DNA of 57,343 nt. Origin: Calycina herbarum (lineage: Eukaryota > Ascomycota > Leotiomycetes > Helotiales > Pezizellaceae). Shown one piece after another: positions 57,091 through 57,343 of the stretch. A program made the position numbers and the translations under genes. How positions within the stretch are numbered: the first letter of the stretch is position 1; each line of letters opens with the position of its first letter. The stretch is taken from contig LLEY01000276.1 in NCBI GenBank assembly GCA_001414485.1, positions 1 through 57,343 on the forward strand, read 5' to 3'. The notes beneath the pieces are model-generated. The model was given only the letters and a program-made list of their open reading frames with translations, did not search any database and had not been told where the DNA came from.

Positions 57091-57343
57091 ACGTGTATAT
57101 ATAGCGAACCGGCTAAATAAGCGAACCGGCTAACTGAAAACATATCTAAAATCGCGATTTTAATATTTTAATATCTCTACAAACTATTAATTAAAAGCTT
57201 TAAAATTAAAACTTTGATTTTATTACTATATATATATTTAGAATTCTAAGTTTCAGACGCTATATGATTTTACTTAGCGATTCGCTTAAAAATACTCTTA
57301 TAATCTTATCTTTTTTCTTCTTCTTTTAATAACTTTTTAATAT
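57091..57343. mobile_element. Palindromic MITE, left part (cut by window edge)
   Basis: Begins ACGTGTATATATAGCGAACC after TA at 57089-57090, inside element A. Element B has the uninterrupted sequence (CCTTACTATTAAGCC). The arm has two AGCGAACCGGCT motifs, then AACTGAAAAC and AAATCGCGATTTT, as in the element at 1-206. Blocks such as CAGACGCT and TTAGCGATTCGCTTAAAA relate it to the interior of the MITE at 15379. Confidence 0.85.

Larger units (their letters stand above)
45474..57343 (+). mobile_element. Gypsy-type element A (host of nested insertions; 3' end outside window)
   Basis: 5' LTR 45474-45935, then gag (about 45960-46904), interruption by element B (46905-54891), then protease and start of RT (54897-57088), interruption by a MITE at 57091, and window end. 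Its gag-pol reading resumes exactly across element B once one AAAGA copy is removed. RIP-degraded throughout. Confidence 0.85.

Noticed and set aside
1..57343. Circular molecule suggested by matching ends
   Set aside because: The flanks of the two MITE halves do not match: the left half is embedded in element A pol, whose continuation is not found after position 206.
1..57343. tRNA or rRNA genes and telomere repeats
   Set aside because: Scanning for T-loop-like GTTCRA motifs and TTAGGG runs gave no convincing structure.

Overview
The window looks like a nuclear region of a filamentous ascomycete. Genes carry 44-120 bp GT-AG introns with CTAAC/CTAAT-type branch sites. The gene families are typical of such fungi: a NACHT receptor, ankyrin proteins, orphan kinases, a MARVEL protein and a THI5-type pyrimidine synthase. 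Two blocks (about 14.7-24.8 kb and 44-57.3 kb) are extremely TA-rich, with CAR-to-TAR stops throughout, the signature expected of repeat-induced point mutation (RIP). A Leotiomycete is possible, but this is inference.

Layout. 1-206: right half of a palindromic MITE. 592-4236 (-): complete four-exon NACHT receptor of 1141 aa. 5121-5275: array of short hairpin repeats. 5873-7678 (+): a five-exon THI5/NMT1 gene (343 aa) whose 5' leader intron holds a TPP riboswitch, two alternative donors and a uORF. 8336-8777 (-): small membrane-protein gene with a premature stop. 10001-11596 (+): uncharacterised membrane protein. 12035-14702 (-): kinase-TPR gene that is 5'-truncated and has a nonsense codon. 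14879-15213: solo LTR. 15379-15813: palindromic MITE. 16111-23867: RIP-degraded Gypsy element with an antisense ORF and a nested clean solo LTR. 24862-26268: a membrane-protein fragment and a frameshifted small membrane-protein gene. 26418-26845: non-autonomous hAT-like element. 27895-30213 (-): six-exon ankyrin-type protein. 32012-32692 (+): MARVEL protein. 34118-39475: decayed genes (small ORF, kinase, 2OG-oxygenase-like paralogue). 39929-43245 (+): intact 1018-aa 2OG-oxygenase-like gene. 43990-57343: nested RIP-degraded retrotransposons. Here element B sits inside element A, a 1144-bp Fot1/pogo relic sits inside B, and there are two further palindromic MITEs.

The clearest functional system is the riboswitch-controlled thiamine gene. 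The aptamer contains an exact 8-nt complement of the sequence just upstream of the proximal splice donor, and the distal donor contains the uORF start codon. This is the layout established for Neurospora NMT1. The most interesting structural result is a set of TA-flanked palindromic MITEs of about 430 bp. They share interiors but differ at their termini, and one shares its first bases with the Fot1/pogo relic. The remaining genes are mainly lineage-specific receptor, kinase and ankyrin types in various states of decay next to RIP islands.

All splice sites were read by eye. The exon phases of the five multi-exon genes (NACHT, THI5, ankyrin, MARVEL, 2OG-like) and of the kinase-TPR remnant add up exactly, which supports those models. 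Domain names come from motif recognition, not from searches.
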